From a virus: DNA of 35,697 bases. Below the pieces are notes generated by a model. That model did no database searches and was not told where the DNA came from. It saw only the letters and a list, made by a program, of their open reading frames with translations. Made by a program: the position numbers and the translations under genes. Below are positions 16,968-23,243 of the stretch, one piece after another. The stretch lies in the IMG/VR virus record IMGVR_UViG_3300030329_002334, positions 1-35,697 of that record, one strand, 5' to 3'. Position 1 is the first letter of the stretch. Each line of letters starts with the position of its first letter.

Positions 16968-18501
16968 TCTGCTGTTCTCCTTGCATTTGTTCCTGTTGCA
17001 TCTGTTGAATCTGTTGCAGTTGTTCAATCATCTGCTGTCTTTCACCTGCATCTCTAATAAGGGTGTCTGGTATTCCAAACTTCCTTGCTAGATGTGCGGC
17101 TGATTCTTCAGAATTAATTAAGATATTCAACATCTCAGGACCAAATGTGCCTCCCACAAGTTGCAAAAATCTAGCCATTGCTGAAATATCTTGATTTGCC
17201 TGTGCCTGTGAAAGTGGAGAAACGGAACGAATCTTTACTTGCCTACCATTAATAGTAGGAACTTCAATTCGACCTTGTTTCTTTAGTATGTATACTACTC
17301 TTTGTAGTACTGGTTGTACTAATTCTGCTTGCAATCTTCCAAATGCAGAACCAATACGTCTTGATAAGTCAGCCATACGCTCTGCTATTTCAGTAGCAGT
17401 AGCAGGAGTTCTATCTGGATTACCAAGCATATCATTATATAAGGCTCTCTTAATATTAAGCCTCATATCTGAAAGAATTAAGTTAGCAACATCAAAAGAA
17501 CCTGCGGCTCTTATAGGTTGTAACCCCATAGAGTTAGGTGCTTTAGGTATAACAGTTCCAGGAACTAGAGATATAGTATCTGGGTTTACAATGCCGTCAT
17601 CATCCATCTGGTATATCCCAGATATAGCCATCTGTGCGTTTTCAAGTATAAGTTCAATAGTAAGATTAGTAGTTTTAATAGCACTAAGTGCATTAATTAA
17701 CGGACCTCGACCATAAACTTCCCCTGCACATTTAGACCAACGAAAACATATAAAAGGATTAGAACCTAAACCTTTAAATGTATCCATCTTTATACAGGTC
17801 TTACTTGTAGTATCTATAACATACAGTAGAAATACATCTTCGTTTACCTGACTGTAATCTCTGCAAACAACTTCAAGTATTTTTGTTTTTCTGTCTGGCT
17901 GTGACTGCATATACTGCTGGATTTCAGAGCCGAATTTACCTTTTGGGTATAGAATAGGAAGGTCTAAATAACGAACCTGCCGTTCTCTATACACATGGTC
18001 TATTTTATCATCAGGACCAGTATCTAAAACCACATGAGGTAAAGGAATAGCAGAAAAAATAACAGGATGAACAGCATCACCTTCTTGTACATGAAGTACT
18101 CCTGTACCCACAGCCAAATCCATAAAACTTTCGTGAACCTCTTGTCCAAAATTAGAGTTCTGAATAACCTCAAAAACATATTCTGTAACTTCATCAAGTT
18201 GGTTATTAACACTATCCCTCTCCTCTTTTGGAACTTCGCTACCTGCTGTAAAATCTGCCCATCTTGCAAAGTTAGGAACTAAACCCTGCTGTAATCTGGA
18301 TGCAAATTCCTGAACACCAACAACAGCAGTCTCATCAAATATCTTATCATCCCTTCTTTCGCCTACAGCTTGGGTGTGAAAGGTTTCTCTCTGGGGAAGA
18401 GCATACTCATAACACTCTTCAAACAAATCTTCAAAGTGTTGCCTGTGTGCTTTCGCCTTTTCGTACTTATCAAGGTACTGCTTAGCTACTTTATCATCCA
18501 T
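16954..18501 (-). CDS. Portal (head-to-tail connector) protein, T7 gp8-like (515 aa)
   Basis: Portal ring at the unique vertex. T7-type connector landmarks: YLDKYEKAKAHRQHFEDLFEECYEYALP near the N-terminus (quoted in part as YEYALPQRETF), QEFASRLQQGLVP, GTGVLHV, NPFICFRWSKCAGEVYGRGP, TATEIAERMADLSRRIGSAF and VQPVLQRVVYILKKQG. Length is close to T7 gp8 (536 aa). The last 30 residues are a Gln/Met-rich repeat (LQQIQQMQQEQMQGEQQ). It follows terminase via a 76-codon gene and precedes scaffold, the standard order. Confidence 0.95.
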   Translation of the reverse strand: MDDKVAKQYLDKYEKAKAHRQHFEDLFEECYEYALPQRETFHTQAVGERRDDKIFDETAVVGVQEFASRLQQGLVPNFARWADFTAGSEVPKEERDSVNNQLDEVTEYVFEVIQNSNFGQEVHESFMDLAVGTGVLHVQEGDAVHPVIFSAIPLPHVVLDTGPDDKIDHVYRERQVRYLDLPILYPKGKFGSEIQQYMQSQPDRKTKILEVVCRDYSQVNEDVFLLYVIDTTSKTCIKMDTFKGLGSNPFICFRWSKCAGEVYGRGPLINALSAIKTTNLTIELILENAQMAISGIYQMDDDGIVNPDTISLVPGTVIPKAPNSMGLQPIRAAGSFDVANLILSDMRLNIKRALYNDMLGNPDRTPATATEIAERMADLSRRIGSAFGRLQAELVQPVLQRVVYILKKQGRIEVPTINGRQVKIRSVSPLSQAQANQDISAMARFLQLVGGTFGPEMLNILINSEESAAHLARKFGIPDTLIRDAGERQQMIEQLQQIQQMQQEQMQGEQQIAAE

Positions 18502-18504
18502 GTG

Positions 18505-18735
18505 CTACTCTATTCCACCAAAATATTTATTAAAGTAACCAATACCACCACCAGTACCACTTAATAAAGAACGTCTACCAGTACCACCTCTACGTTTCTT
18601 TATTTCTCTTTCAACAGCCTGTTTTTTTAACTGTTTTGTTTCTTTAGCCGCTTGAAACTCCTGTGATTCCTGTTCAGCTTCTACCTCTGGGTCTGGCTCT
18701 GGCTCTGGTTGTCTACTTCTACCACCTAAACACAT
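18505..18735 (-). CDS. Small Glu/Pro-rich hypothetical protein (76 aa)
   Basis: Begins MCLGGRSRQPEPEPDPEVEA, then a charged helix with many Gln/Lys/Arg, then GTGRRSLLSGTGGGIGYFNK at the end. Short proteins of this composition with an MC.GG start and a basic R-S-L-L-T/S-G tail sit between terminase and portal in many short-tailed phages. Their function is unknown to me. It is packed tightly between its neighbours, three bases before the portal ATG, and has an AAAAGGAG ribosome site. Confidence 0.65.
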   Translation of the reverse strand: MCLGGRSRQPEPEPDPEVEAEQESQEFQAAKETKQLKKQAVEREIKKRRGGTGRRSLLSGTGGGIGYFNKYFGGIE

Positions 18736-18747
18736 AACAGTCTCCTT

Positions 18748-20268
18748 TTACATCCTTGCCCATAGACCTTCTCGTCTTGGTTTCTTTGGTTGTCGTTTAA
18801 AAATATCAAAACTACCTCTAGCATTAAACGATTTTAATGGTGTTTGTCCAGAAATTAATTGTCTTCCTTCTCCTGCACCTAACATTAAGTACTGTAAAGC
18901 GTCATGAATGTGGGAAAACATGTTCTTTTCTGGCTTATCGTCATACCTTTCTCCTGAAACCTGCATACGTCTGTAGGAATATCCACCTTGAAATCCCTTA
19001 ATTAAGGTCTGACACCTTCTATCTATCATAAACGCAGGTTTTCCATCAGCCATCTTAGTAAGTTGTGAAGAAACAGATTCTAATCTCAGGTCTACGCTGT
19101 TGCTTGGAGCAGGATAAGCCGTAAGTCCTGCACCTCTCAGTATTTGAAATGGTGTAGATTCATCCGTTTGTGCTCTAAAGTCACCAGCAGGGTCGCCATA
19201 AATATTAACTTCAAGGTTATGAAAACGAGTAGCTATTTCTTGCCTTAATAATTCTGCAAATCTTACTACACCCATATCAATAGCAACTATTTCTGACTGT
19301 ATTAACCACCTGCCACGCACCTTTTGACCAAAAACTGCGGCAGGGGTTAACCCAAAATCAATACCAACATACAAAGGAACACCAATAGCAATAGGAATAT
19401 CTTCTTCTGATACATGTGTTTCTGTTAAAAACTGGGGATATACAGGTTTTCCATCCTGTATCGAACCTAATCTGTTCATAACATACACATCTATCCATGA
19501 TTTAGTTTTACCACGAATAAGATTAGTATAATAAGTATCCAACATATTCTTTTTGTTCTCTGCTTTCTTATTATCTTTGTATTCGTGTACTTCTCCCTTC
19601 TCATCTAGGGTTTCTATCATAGCAGGAGGCTGTACATAGAATGTCCAGTTGTCAGGTTTAATCAGCATCTTCGCCTGTTCCATAGGAATATGGTCAGGAA
19701 CAGGAACATCACCAGACATTATTGCCCACCAATGGTCTTCTTCTGGTGCGTTGGTGTCACAAATAACTCCAGACCAAGTAGGACCACCTTCTCGCATAGA
19801 AGGGAATCTACCACATCTCATTGTGCATGCGTCAATAATGCTCTTTGGTATTTCTCTGGCTTCGTTTACCCACACTCCAGTAACTTCTAAAGATAATAAC
19901 TTCTTAACATCTTCAGGTCTGTCAAGAGCAAGGAAGATAACCTCAATATCTAAATCCCCCTTTTGTATGTGATGAGTATAAGGAACTGACCAATGGAACT
20001 TACCCCAAGTATCTTCTGGAAACCAATCTAACCAAGTTTTAATAGTAGTAGTTCTAAGCTGTGGGTTGGTATTTCTAACTACTGCCCACCTACTTCTACG
20101 CTTTCCTTCACTATTCTTCTCTTGTTGTATTGCTCTTCTGAATACTTCTACACAACAAGCAACAGACTTACCAGAACCAACAGGACCCCTTATACCTCTA
20201 AAAAAATTAGAATCCTTCATAAAGGTTTTGAGAATATCACCATCAGGTTTGTACTTAAACTCAGGCAT
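18748..20268 (-). CDS. terL: Terminase large subunit (506 aa)
   Basis: DNA-packaging motor: ATPase plus headful/cleavage nuclease. Walker A is GPVGSGKS at residues 28-35. A Walker B-like segment TGVWVNEARE is at 130-139 with the catalytic carboxylates. The RNase H-like nuclease domain opens at VGIDFGLTPAAVFGQ (Asp304), with later Asp residues in NIYGDPAGDFR and HIHDALQYLMLG. This arrangement and the size fit short-tailed phage terminases (T7 gp19 is 586 aa). Its ATG shares a base with the stop of the upstream gene (TAATG). Confidence 0.95.
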   Translation of the reverse strand: MPEFKYKPDGDILKTFMKDSNFFRGIRGPVGSGKSVACCVEVFRRAIQQEKNSEGKRRSRWAVVRNTNPQLRTTTIKTWLDWFPEDTWGKFHWSVPYTHHIQKGDLDIEVIFLALDRPEDVKKLLSLEVTGVWVNEAREIPKSIIDACTMRCGRFPSMREGGPTWSGVICDTNAPEEDHWWAIMSGDVPVPDHIPMEQAKMLIKPDNWTFYVQPPAMIETLDEKGEVHEYKDNKKAENKKNMLDTYYTNLIRGKTKSWIDVYVMNRLGSIQDGKPVYPQFLTETHVSEEDIPIAIGVPLYVGIDFGLTPAAVFGQKVRGRWLIQSEIVAIDMGVVRFAELLRQEIATRFHNLEVNIYGDPAGDFRAQTDESTPFQILRGAGLTAYPAPSNSVDLRLESVSSQLTKMADGKPAFMIDRRCQTLIKGFQGGYSYRRMQVSGERYDDKPEKNMFSHIHDALQYLMLGAGEGRQLISGQTPLKSFNARGSFDIFKRQPKKPRREGLWARM

Positions 20269-20645
20269 TACTTATTGGATTTTAATGTATACCAACCACT
20301 TGTGCTTTTCTTGCCATAGTAATACGGACCTAACGCTCTTCTGCCAGTTTTTCTTTTTATCATTGCTTCGTCTGAACGTACCCCTGTGTTTATATTTTTA
20401 GCTTTTATCCAATTACTGGCTTTTGAATCATTCTTTAATTTAAAGTTACTTAAGATATCAGCTTTTCTTTGACGCTCCCCTGCTCTTTTTTTATCTTTCT
20501 TGTCATAATAATATGGGTCGTTAAACGGATTACTTTCTGGTTTCCACATTATCAAACTCTTAGCTTTATGCTTAACAGTCTTAACTCCACTACCTAACAT
20601 TGAAAGAAGACTTTTCTTTCTAGGCTTCATATCTTCTATTCTCAT
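20268..20645 (-). CDS. Basic hypothetical protein upstream of terL (125 aa)
   Basis: Highly basic (Lys/Arg clusters throughout, e.g. KDKKRAGERQRKAD, IKRKTGRRALGPYYYGKK) with two Tyr-triplet segments (DPYYYDKK, GPYYYGKK). No recognised domain. Composition suggests nucleic-acid binding or a virion-packaged DNA-associated protein; this is inference. A clear ribosome site (AAGGAG, ten bases upstream) precedes the ATG. Its stop overlaps the terL start, so the two are probably coupled. A remnant-like segment and the iteron array lie just upstream. Confidence 0.65.
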   Translation of the reverse strand: MRIEDMKPRKKSLLSMLGSGVKTVKHKAKSLIMWKPESNPFNDPYYYDKKDKKRAGERQRKADILSNFKLKNDSKASNWIKAKNINTGVRSDEAMIKRKTGRRALGPYYYGKKSTSGWYTLKSNK

Positions 20646-20659
20646 AACTTACACTCCTT

Positions 20660-20688
20660 ACATGTGGTCTACTTTAGAATCTTTATCT
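20660..20688. repeat. Direct repeat flanking the iteron array, copy 1
   Basis: Twenty-nine bases matching 20925-20953 at 25 positions, 265 bases apart. Core TTTAGAATCTTTA is identical. Copy 2 lies in the last codons of the 60-residue gene. Read on the minus strand, this copy still encodes KDSKVDHM before a stop, against KDSKIEQM in the gene, so it looks like a duplicated gene tail. The iteron array lies between the two copies. Confidence 0.7.
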
Positions 20689-20700
20689 CTGCATACCCTC

Positions 20701-20922
20701 TGATATACTTGATATAAGTGATATATTTACCCTAATATATATCAATATATCAGACATATCAGGGGGTACTTGATAGAGTTGATAAGGTTGATAGGGTACT
20801 TGTAGCTGTTGTAGGACTTGTAGAGGGGTGTAGAAGAAGTAAGTACCGTTTTCTGTAAGCCTCTCTATCTTCCATAAGTTCCATACATCTAATAATCTTC
20901 CACATGTTCCACATCCTCCACA
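20701..20922. repeat. 9-bp-periodic iteron array; candidate origin or packaging site
   Basis: Dense short repeats between terS and terL. TGATATA-type 9-mers start at 20701, 20710 and 20719. TATCA in inverted orientation ends at 20744, 20752 and 20761. TTGATA starts at 20770, 20779 and 20788, and TTGTAG at 20800, 20809 and 20818. The right part has two TTCCATA units (20868-20885) and three contiguous 9-mers TCTTCCACA, TGTTCCACA, TCCTCCACA (20896-20922). The last three share TCCACA with the DnaA box TTATCCACA. DnaA-box-like units beside AT-rich repeats resemble a bacterial origin. Repeats near terS also suit a pac/cos site. Confidence 0.6.
20759..20905 (-). CDS. Possible 48-codon gene inside the iteron array
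   Basis: ATG at 20905 with GGAGG nine bases upstream opens a frame to TGA at 20759: MWKIIRCMELMEDREAYRKR, then YLLLLHPSTSP, a Thr/Ser run and STL repeated three times. The repeated tail is what the 9-bp DNA periodicity gives in this frame. The periodicity continues beyond both ends of the frame, so the repeats are more easily explained as DNA sites. It may still be translated; no homology is recognised. Confidence 0.3.
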   Translation of the reverse strand: MWKIIRCMELMEDREAYRKRYLLLLHPSTSPTTATSTLSTLSTLSSTP

Positions 20923-21105
20923 CTACATCTGCTCTATTTTAGAATCTTTACCTATCTTAACCAACTTAGCTTTAGTCTCATCAGCAATAACAGCAATCAT
21001 CTTATCAGCCTCATGGTCAGTACAGAACTCTTTAGGATACAACTTAAAATGTACATTCTTTACTACTATTCTTAATATTCTTCTTTCTTCTGGAGTTAGT
21101 TTCAT
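20923..21105 (-). CDS. Small hypothetical protein after terS (60 aa)
   Basis: MKLTPEERRILRIVVKNVHF followed by a mixed helical sequence ending KIGKDSKIEQM. AAAAGG six to seven bases before the ATG supports the start. It lies between the small terminase gene and the iteron array. There is no recognised domain. The last eight codons have a degenerate second copy at 20656-20679, pointing to a local duplication. Confidence 0.6.
   Translation of the reverse strand: MKLTPEERRILRIVVKNVHFKLYPKEFCTDHEADKMIAVIADETKAKLVKIGKDSKIEQM
20925..20953. repeat. Direct repeat flanking the iteron array, copy 2
   Basis: Partner of 20660-20688 (25 of 29 positions). It spans the 3' end of the 60-codon gene. See copy 1 for interpretation. 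Confidence 0.7.
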
Positions 21106-21184
21106 ATCGAGCCTTTTTAGCTAAAATTGTTAGTGAGGGACCACTTACATTGAGAAGCCTTCAAGTTTTCCCCCACCCCCAAGC

Positions 21185-21559
21185 TCACCCTAAGTCTATA
21201 CTAACCTTAACGTCACCAGCGTGTAAGTGCATATGGCGTTCAGGCGACTTAAACCCTGCTCGGTCCAGTATATCCTTGCTAGCTTCAAGCTGAACATACT
21301 CACTCTTGGCATCTGTAGCTAACCTAAGCACTCTGTTGGAAGCTATAGTAGCATTAATACCAATACTACTACTAATCTGTTGCATCATATACTGTTGCAC
21401 ATGTGGTTGCTTAAGAGCCTTCATAGCTGATACTCTACCAGACTCGCCTTTAGCATATCCTGCTTCTTGTGATGCTTGTTTGATACTACATCCTGTTGCT
21501 ACTAGAGTATCCACTAGCTTAGTCTGCTTCTCTGTTAAGTTAGCTACTGTCAAGGTCAT
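21185..21559 (-). CDS. terS: Terminase small subunit (124 aa)
   Basis: DNA-recognition subunit of the packaging motor. The N-terminal half is the helix-turn-helix typical of the Terminase_2-type small subunits: LTEKQTKLVDTLVATGCSIK, then QASQEAGYAKGESGR and LKQPHVQQYMMQQ. The C-terminal part (LEASKDILDRAGFKSPERH) matches the usual D.AG...P....  ending. First gene of the late arm, directly beside the structured noncoding region. No Shine-Dalgarno precedes the ATG at 21559, so expression may be low or leaderless. A minus-strand TTGACA lies 31-36 bases upstream but lacks a convincing -10. Confidence 0.85.
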   Translation of the reverse strand: MTLTVANLTEKQTKLVDTLVATGCSIKQASQEAGYAKGESGRVSAMKALKQPHVQQYMMQQISSSIGINATIASNRVLRLATDAKSEYVQLEASKDILDRAGFKSPERHMHLHAGDVKVSIDLG

Positions 21560-21588
21560 TCGGCTACGTTAATCCATCTTCAAAACCC

Positions 21589-21615
21589 TTGTCAAGGGGT
21601 TAATTTCACTAAAAT
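21589..21615 (+). promoter_or_regulatory. Candidate plus-strand promoter upstream of the structured RNA
   Basis: TTGTCA (21589-21594, 5/6 to the -35 consensus), a 15-base spacer and TAAAAT (21610-21615, 5/6 to the -10). The spacer is shorter than ideal. Initiation would fall near 21622, inside the dyad ATCAAACAAGTTTGAT, which could then act as an operator. It would drive the structured RNA and perhaps the early genes. Confidence 0.3.
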
Positions 21616-21617
21616 GC

Positions 21618-21669
21618 ATCAAACAAGTTTGATTCGCTACGCTTGGTCTTCTTTTTAGCTAAAAAGAAG
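21618..21669 (+). repeat. Dyad + hairpin module, copy 1
   Basis: Dyad ATCAAACAAGTTTGAT (21618-21633), linker TCGCTACGCTTGGT, then a perfect 22-base palindrome at 21648-21669 (arm CTTCTTTTTAG), followed by CAAAAAGCC. The same architecture recurs at 21703-21756. Confidence 0.85.
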
Positions 21670-21702
21670 CAAAAAGCCTATTTCATAAGTAGAAATAGAA
21701 GT

Positions 21703-21756
21703 ATCAAACAAGTTTGATTAACGCTAACGCTAGGTTCTTCTTTCATCTGAAAGAAG
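21703..21756 (+). repeat. Dyad + hairpin module, copy 2
   Basis: Identical dyad ATCAAACAAGTTTGAT (21703-21718), linker TAACGCTAACGCTAGGTT, then stem CTTCTTTC/GAAAGAAG with loop ATCT (21737-21756), followed by CAAAAGACC. Relative to copy 1 the stem changed T-A to C-G on both sides, a compensatory change that preserves pairing. Confidence 0.85.
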
Positions 21757-21785
21757 CAAAAGACCAAATCAGGATTTGGATATTG

Positions 21786-21846
21786 GAGTTAGGCTAGACA
21801 GCCCTAACTCTCTAAAGAGGTTTGTGTGAGGCTAGACAGCCCTCAC
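21786..21846 (+). repeat. Twin hairpins with one shared apex and covarying stems
   Basis: The 15-mer AGGCTAGACAGCCCT occurs at 21791-21805 and 21829-21843. In the first it is closed by GAGTT/AACTC (hairpin 21786-21810), in the second by GTG/CAC (21826-21846). The apex is identical while the basal stem sequences differ with pairing kept, which is good evidence for a selected structure, for example a protein- or RNA-binding loop AGAC. Confidence 0.85.
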
Positions 21847-21853
21847 GGCACTC

Positions 21854-22038
21854 TATTCTGAACCAAACGCATGCAAAGAGTTTAAAACTATGTGTCTACG
21901 CAAAGGTCGCTTCATGCTCATACTTCGCAGGATTCCGCTCTCAATGCTCAAGCAGACACAAAGTTTTAGAGTAACTCGCAAGCTCATCCATGCCTCTCTA
22001 CTACTAGAACCCCTCGCAGGTGCGAGCTAAACAGAATA
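21854..22038 (+). other. Structured-RNA domain 1 (long-range closed)
   Basis: TATTCTG (21854-21860) pairs with CAGAATA (22032-22038). Inside, TAAAACTATGTGTCT (21883-21897) pairs with AGACACAAAGTTTTA (21954-21968) with one A-A mismatch, enclosing 56 bases. CTCGC/GCGAG with loop AGGT lies at 22013-22026. Confidence 0.6.
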
Positions 22039-22045
22039 TACTTAA

Positions 22046-22080
22046 TTCTGCGTTAAGTACGCAGAAAGAATTTGTTTTTT
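22046..22080 (+). terminator. Hairpin with nearby U-rich tract, possible terminator
   Basis: Stem TTCTGCGT/ACGCAGAA with loop TAAGT (22046-22066), then AAGAATTTGTTTTTT. The U-rich run starts several bases after the stem, so termination may be partial; it could separate the two RNA domains. Confidence 0.4.
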
Positions 22081-22101
22081 ATTAATTCTGTGTAGCGATT
22101 G

Positions 22102-22335
22102 GCATAAGAAAGGGCTACGGGTGTTCGCTGAGGCAGATGACGCACCCTACGACCTTCTGTGGACGCGAACGACCTCAAATCTACAGAACAAAATACGGCA
22201 GATTCCAAATTAGCGATTCCCTCTTGTGCGTCATAGACGCACGCTCTATGCTAATTTCCCCTTGTCGCAGAAGAGGGCGACAATTCCTCGCGACCATCTT
22301 TGATTTTCTTCTGTATATTTGACCCTTTCTTATGC
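22102..22335 (+). other. Structured-RNA domain 2 (13-bp closing stem, multi-branch)
   Basis: GCATAAGAAAGGG (22102-22114) pairs perfectly with CCCTTTCTTATGC (22323-22335), closing 234 bases. Branches: GGGTG/CACCC (22119-22147); TTCTGTGG/CTACAGAA with one G-U (22155-22188); AAATTAGC/GCTAATTT (22207-22257) enclosing GTGCGTC/GACGCAC with loop ATA (22226-22242); TTGTCGC/GCGACAA (22262-22283). This is the arrangement of a multi-helix junction. Confidence 0.7.
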
Positions 22336-22347
22336 AGAAGACTAGGG

Positions 22348-22380
22348 TGGGAGGGGTTCTCGTAGAGAGAGCCTCGCCCA
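22348..22380 (+). other. Strong hairpin just upstream of the first early gene
   Basis: Arms TGGGAGGGGTTCTC and GAGAGAGCCTCGCCCA pair over 13 positions with one A-G mismatch and two G-U pairs; loop GTAGA. No U-tract follows. It precedes an A-rich leader containing AAACTCAAATAAAAGG and the ATG at 22413. RNase III-type processing or 5'-end protection is as likely as termination. Confidence 0.65.
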
Positions 22381-22412
22381 TAAATCTTAAACTCAAATAA
22401 AAGGAAATTAAA

Positions 22413-23243
22413 ATGAGTATTGAAAATAAATCTAAAATTGAAACTGTTAGAAAAATAACTAGCAACAACTATACTGACGACCATATAGAGCAACACCGAC
22501 AGCTCTTAAGAACCAAGATTACACCTACTAAGCAGGTTGAGGCTTTCCTAGATGGTCTTGGTACTGAAAGAAAGATTGGCTTTGCTTGGAAGGTTATCTT
22601 CGACACAATGTTTGGAGACCAACAGGAAATGGTTAAGGCTGAATCATCTAATGGACAAGAGACTCCTCTTGAATATGCAGACGGAGATTACACCTATTGG
22701 GCAACGGCTTATATGGAAGCATTGTTATCTAATACTTCTGTATGGAATACATCTAAGGATGGCAAAGCTCAATCTCCTACAGCATGGAACTATAAAGCAA
22801 TCACCAATGCTACTGCTAAGATTAATGACCTTAAATCTAAGTTCATTGATACTGATGTTAATGCAGAAACTGGTGAGATTGTAACCAGAGAGGACCATGA
22901 TGCTATCGACAACGATAATGATATTCAGAATTGGGAAGCACGGAGAAGAAATGCTCTTGGCTTCAATGAAATCTGCGTTGCATCTGACTTGTCCTTACTT
23001 GCTCTCTTTCAGGAGTACACTTCTACTAGCTTTGTACATTGGAAAGAGAGGTTAGCTCTTCAAGACTTAGCAAGAGAAAAAGCTAAGCAAGATGCCGAGC
23101 TAGCTCAAAAGGCAAACTCAACTTATCAGCAGTACTTCACCAAGATGAAGGAGATAGAGATAGTGCCAGAAAAGAAAAGGACTGAAGCTCAGATTGAAGA
23201 GTTAAAGTTCGCAAGAGAAATGGTAAAGGCTCTAAGTGCTTAA
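22413..23243 (+). CDS. First early protein, unknown function (276 aa)
   Basis: Preceded by AAAAGGAAA nine bases upstream. Largely helical: an N-terminal charged segment (HIEQHRQLLRTKITPTKQVE), a central part with DYTYWATAYMEALLSNTSVW, and a C-terminal coiled-coil-like Ala/Lys/Glu region (LAREKAKQDAELAQKANSTY). I do not recognise a family. Being first in the early block, it may be a host-takeover or regulatory protein; that is position-based inference only. Its last codons contain the GTG start of a 29-codon hydrophobic peptide gene. Confidence 0.7.
   Translation: MSIENKSKIETVRKITSNNYTDDHIEQHRQLLRTKITPTKQVEAFLDGLGTERKIGFAWKVIFDTMFGDQQEMVKAESSNGQETPLEYADGDYTYWATAYMEALLSNTSVWNTSKDGKAQSPTAWNYKAITNATAKINDLKSKFIDTDVNAETGEIVTREDHDAIDNDNDIQNWEARRRNALGFNEICVASDLSLLALFQEYTSTSFVHWKERLALQDLAREKAKQDAELAQKANSTYQQYFTKMKEIEIVPEKKRTEAQIEELKFAREMVKALSA

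Larger units (their letters stand above)
21584..22380 (+). ncRNA. Large structured noncoding RNA candidate (about 800 nt) between divergent arms
   Basis: There is no credible gene from 21560 to 22412. The plus strand folds by eye into a chain of hairpins. A first stem is 21584-21601. Then come two dyad-plus-hairpin modules (21618-21669, 21703-21756) with a hairpin between (21678-21698). Next are CCAAATCAGGATTTGG (21764-21779), a twin hairpin pair (21786-21846), a closed domain (21854-22038), a hairpin (22046-22066), a second closed domain (22102-22335) and a final 14-pair hairpin (22348-22380). Non-Watson-Crick pairs are G-T in the plus sense (e.g. 22161/22182, 22354/22374, 22357/22371), and loops are purine-rich, so plus-strand transcription is favoured. 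Size and ornateness recall phage-borne large RNAs such as GOLLD or ROOL, but I recognise no family consensus. Alternatives are an early-operon leader or a DNA regulatory/replication region. Confidence 0.6.

Noticed and set aside
21560-21595. Minus-strand promoter for terS (perfect TTGACA at 21595-21590)
   Set aside because: At 17-18 bases the -10 candidates are TTAACG and TAACGT, poor matches, and the hexamer is also the apex of a hairpin. Kept out of the feature list.
21780-22100. tRNA or tmRNA gene in the structured region
   Set aside because: No T-loop (GGTTCRANNCC) or anticodon-arm arrangement found on either strand despite the many stems.
22137-22322. 61-codon open frame on the plus strand in the noncoding region
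   Set aside because: Cys/Arg-rich product without a ribosome site, and it lies across several perfect stems; the overlapping minus-strand frames are equally unsupported.
21600-22340. CRISPR array
   Set aside because: Repeats are only two copies each, imperfect, and separated by structured rather than spacer-like unique sequence.
22181-22496. Two minus-strand frames of 81 and 95 codons antisense to the structured region and first early gene
   Set aside because: No ribosome site, hydrophobic low-complexity translations, and overlap with a better-supported gene start; chance frames.
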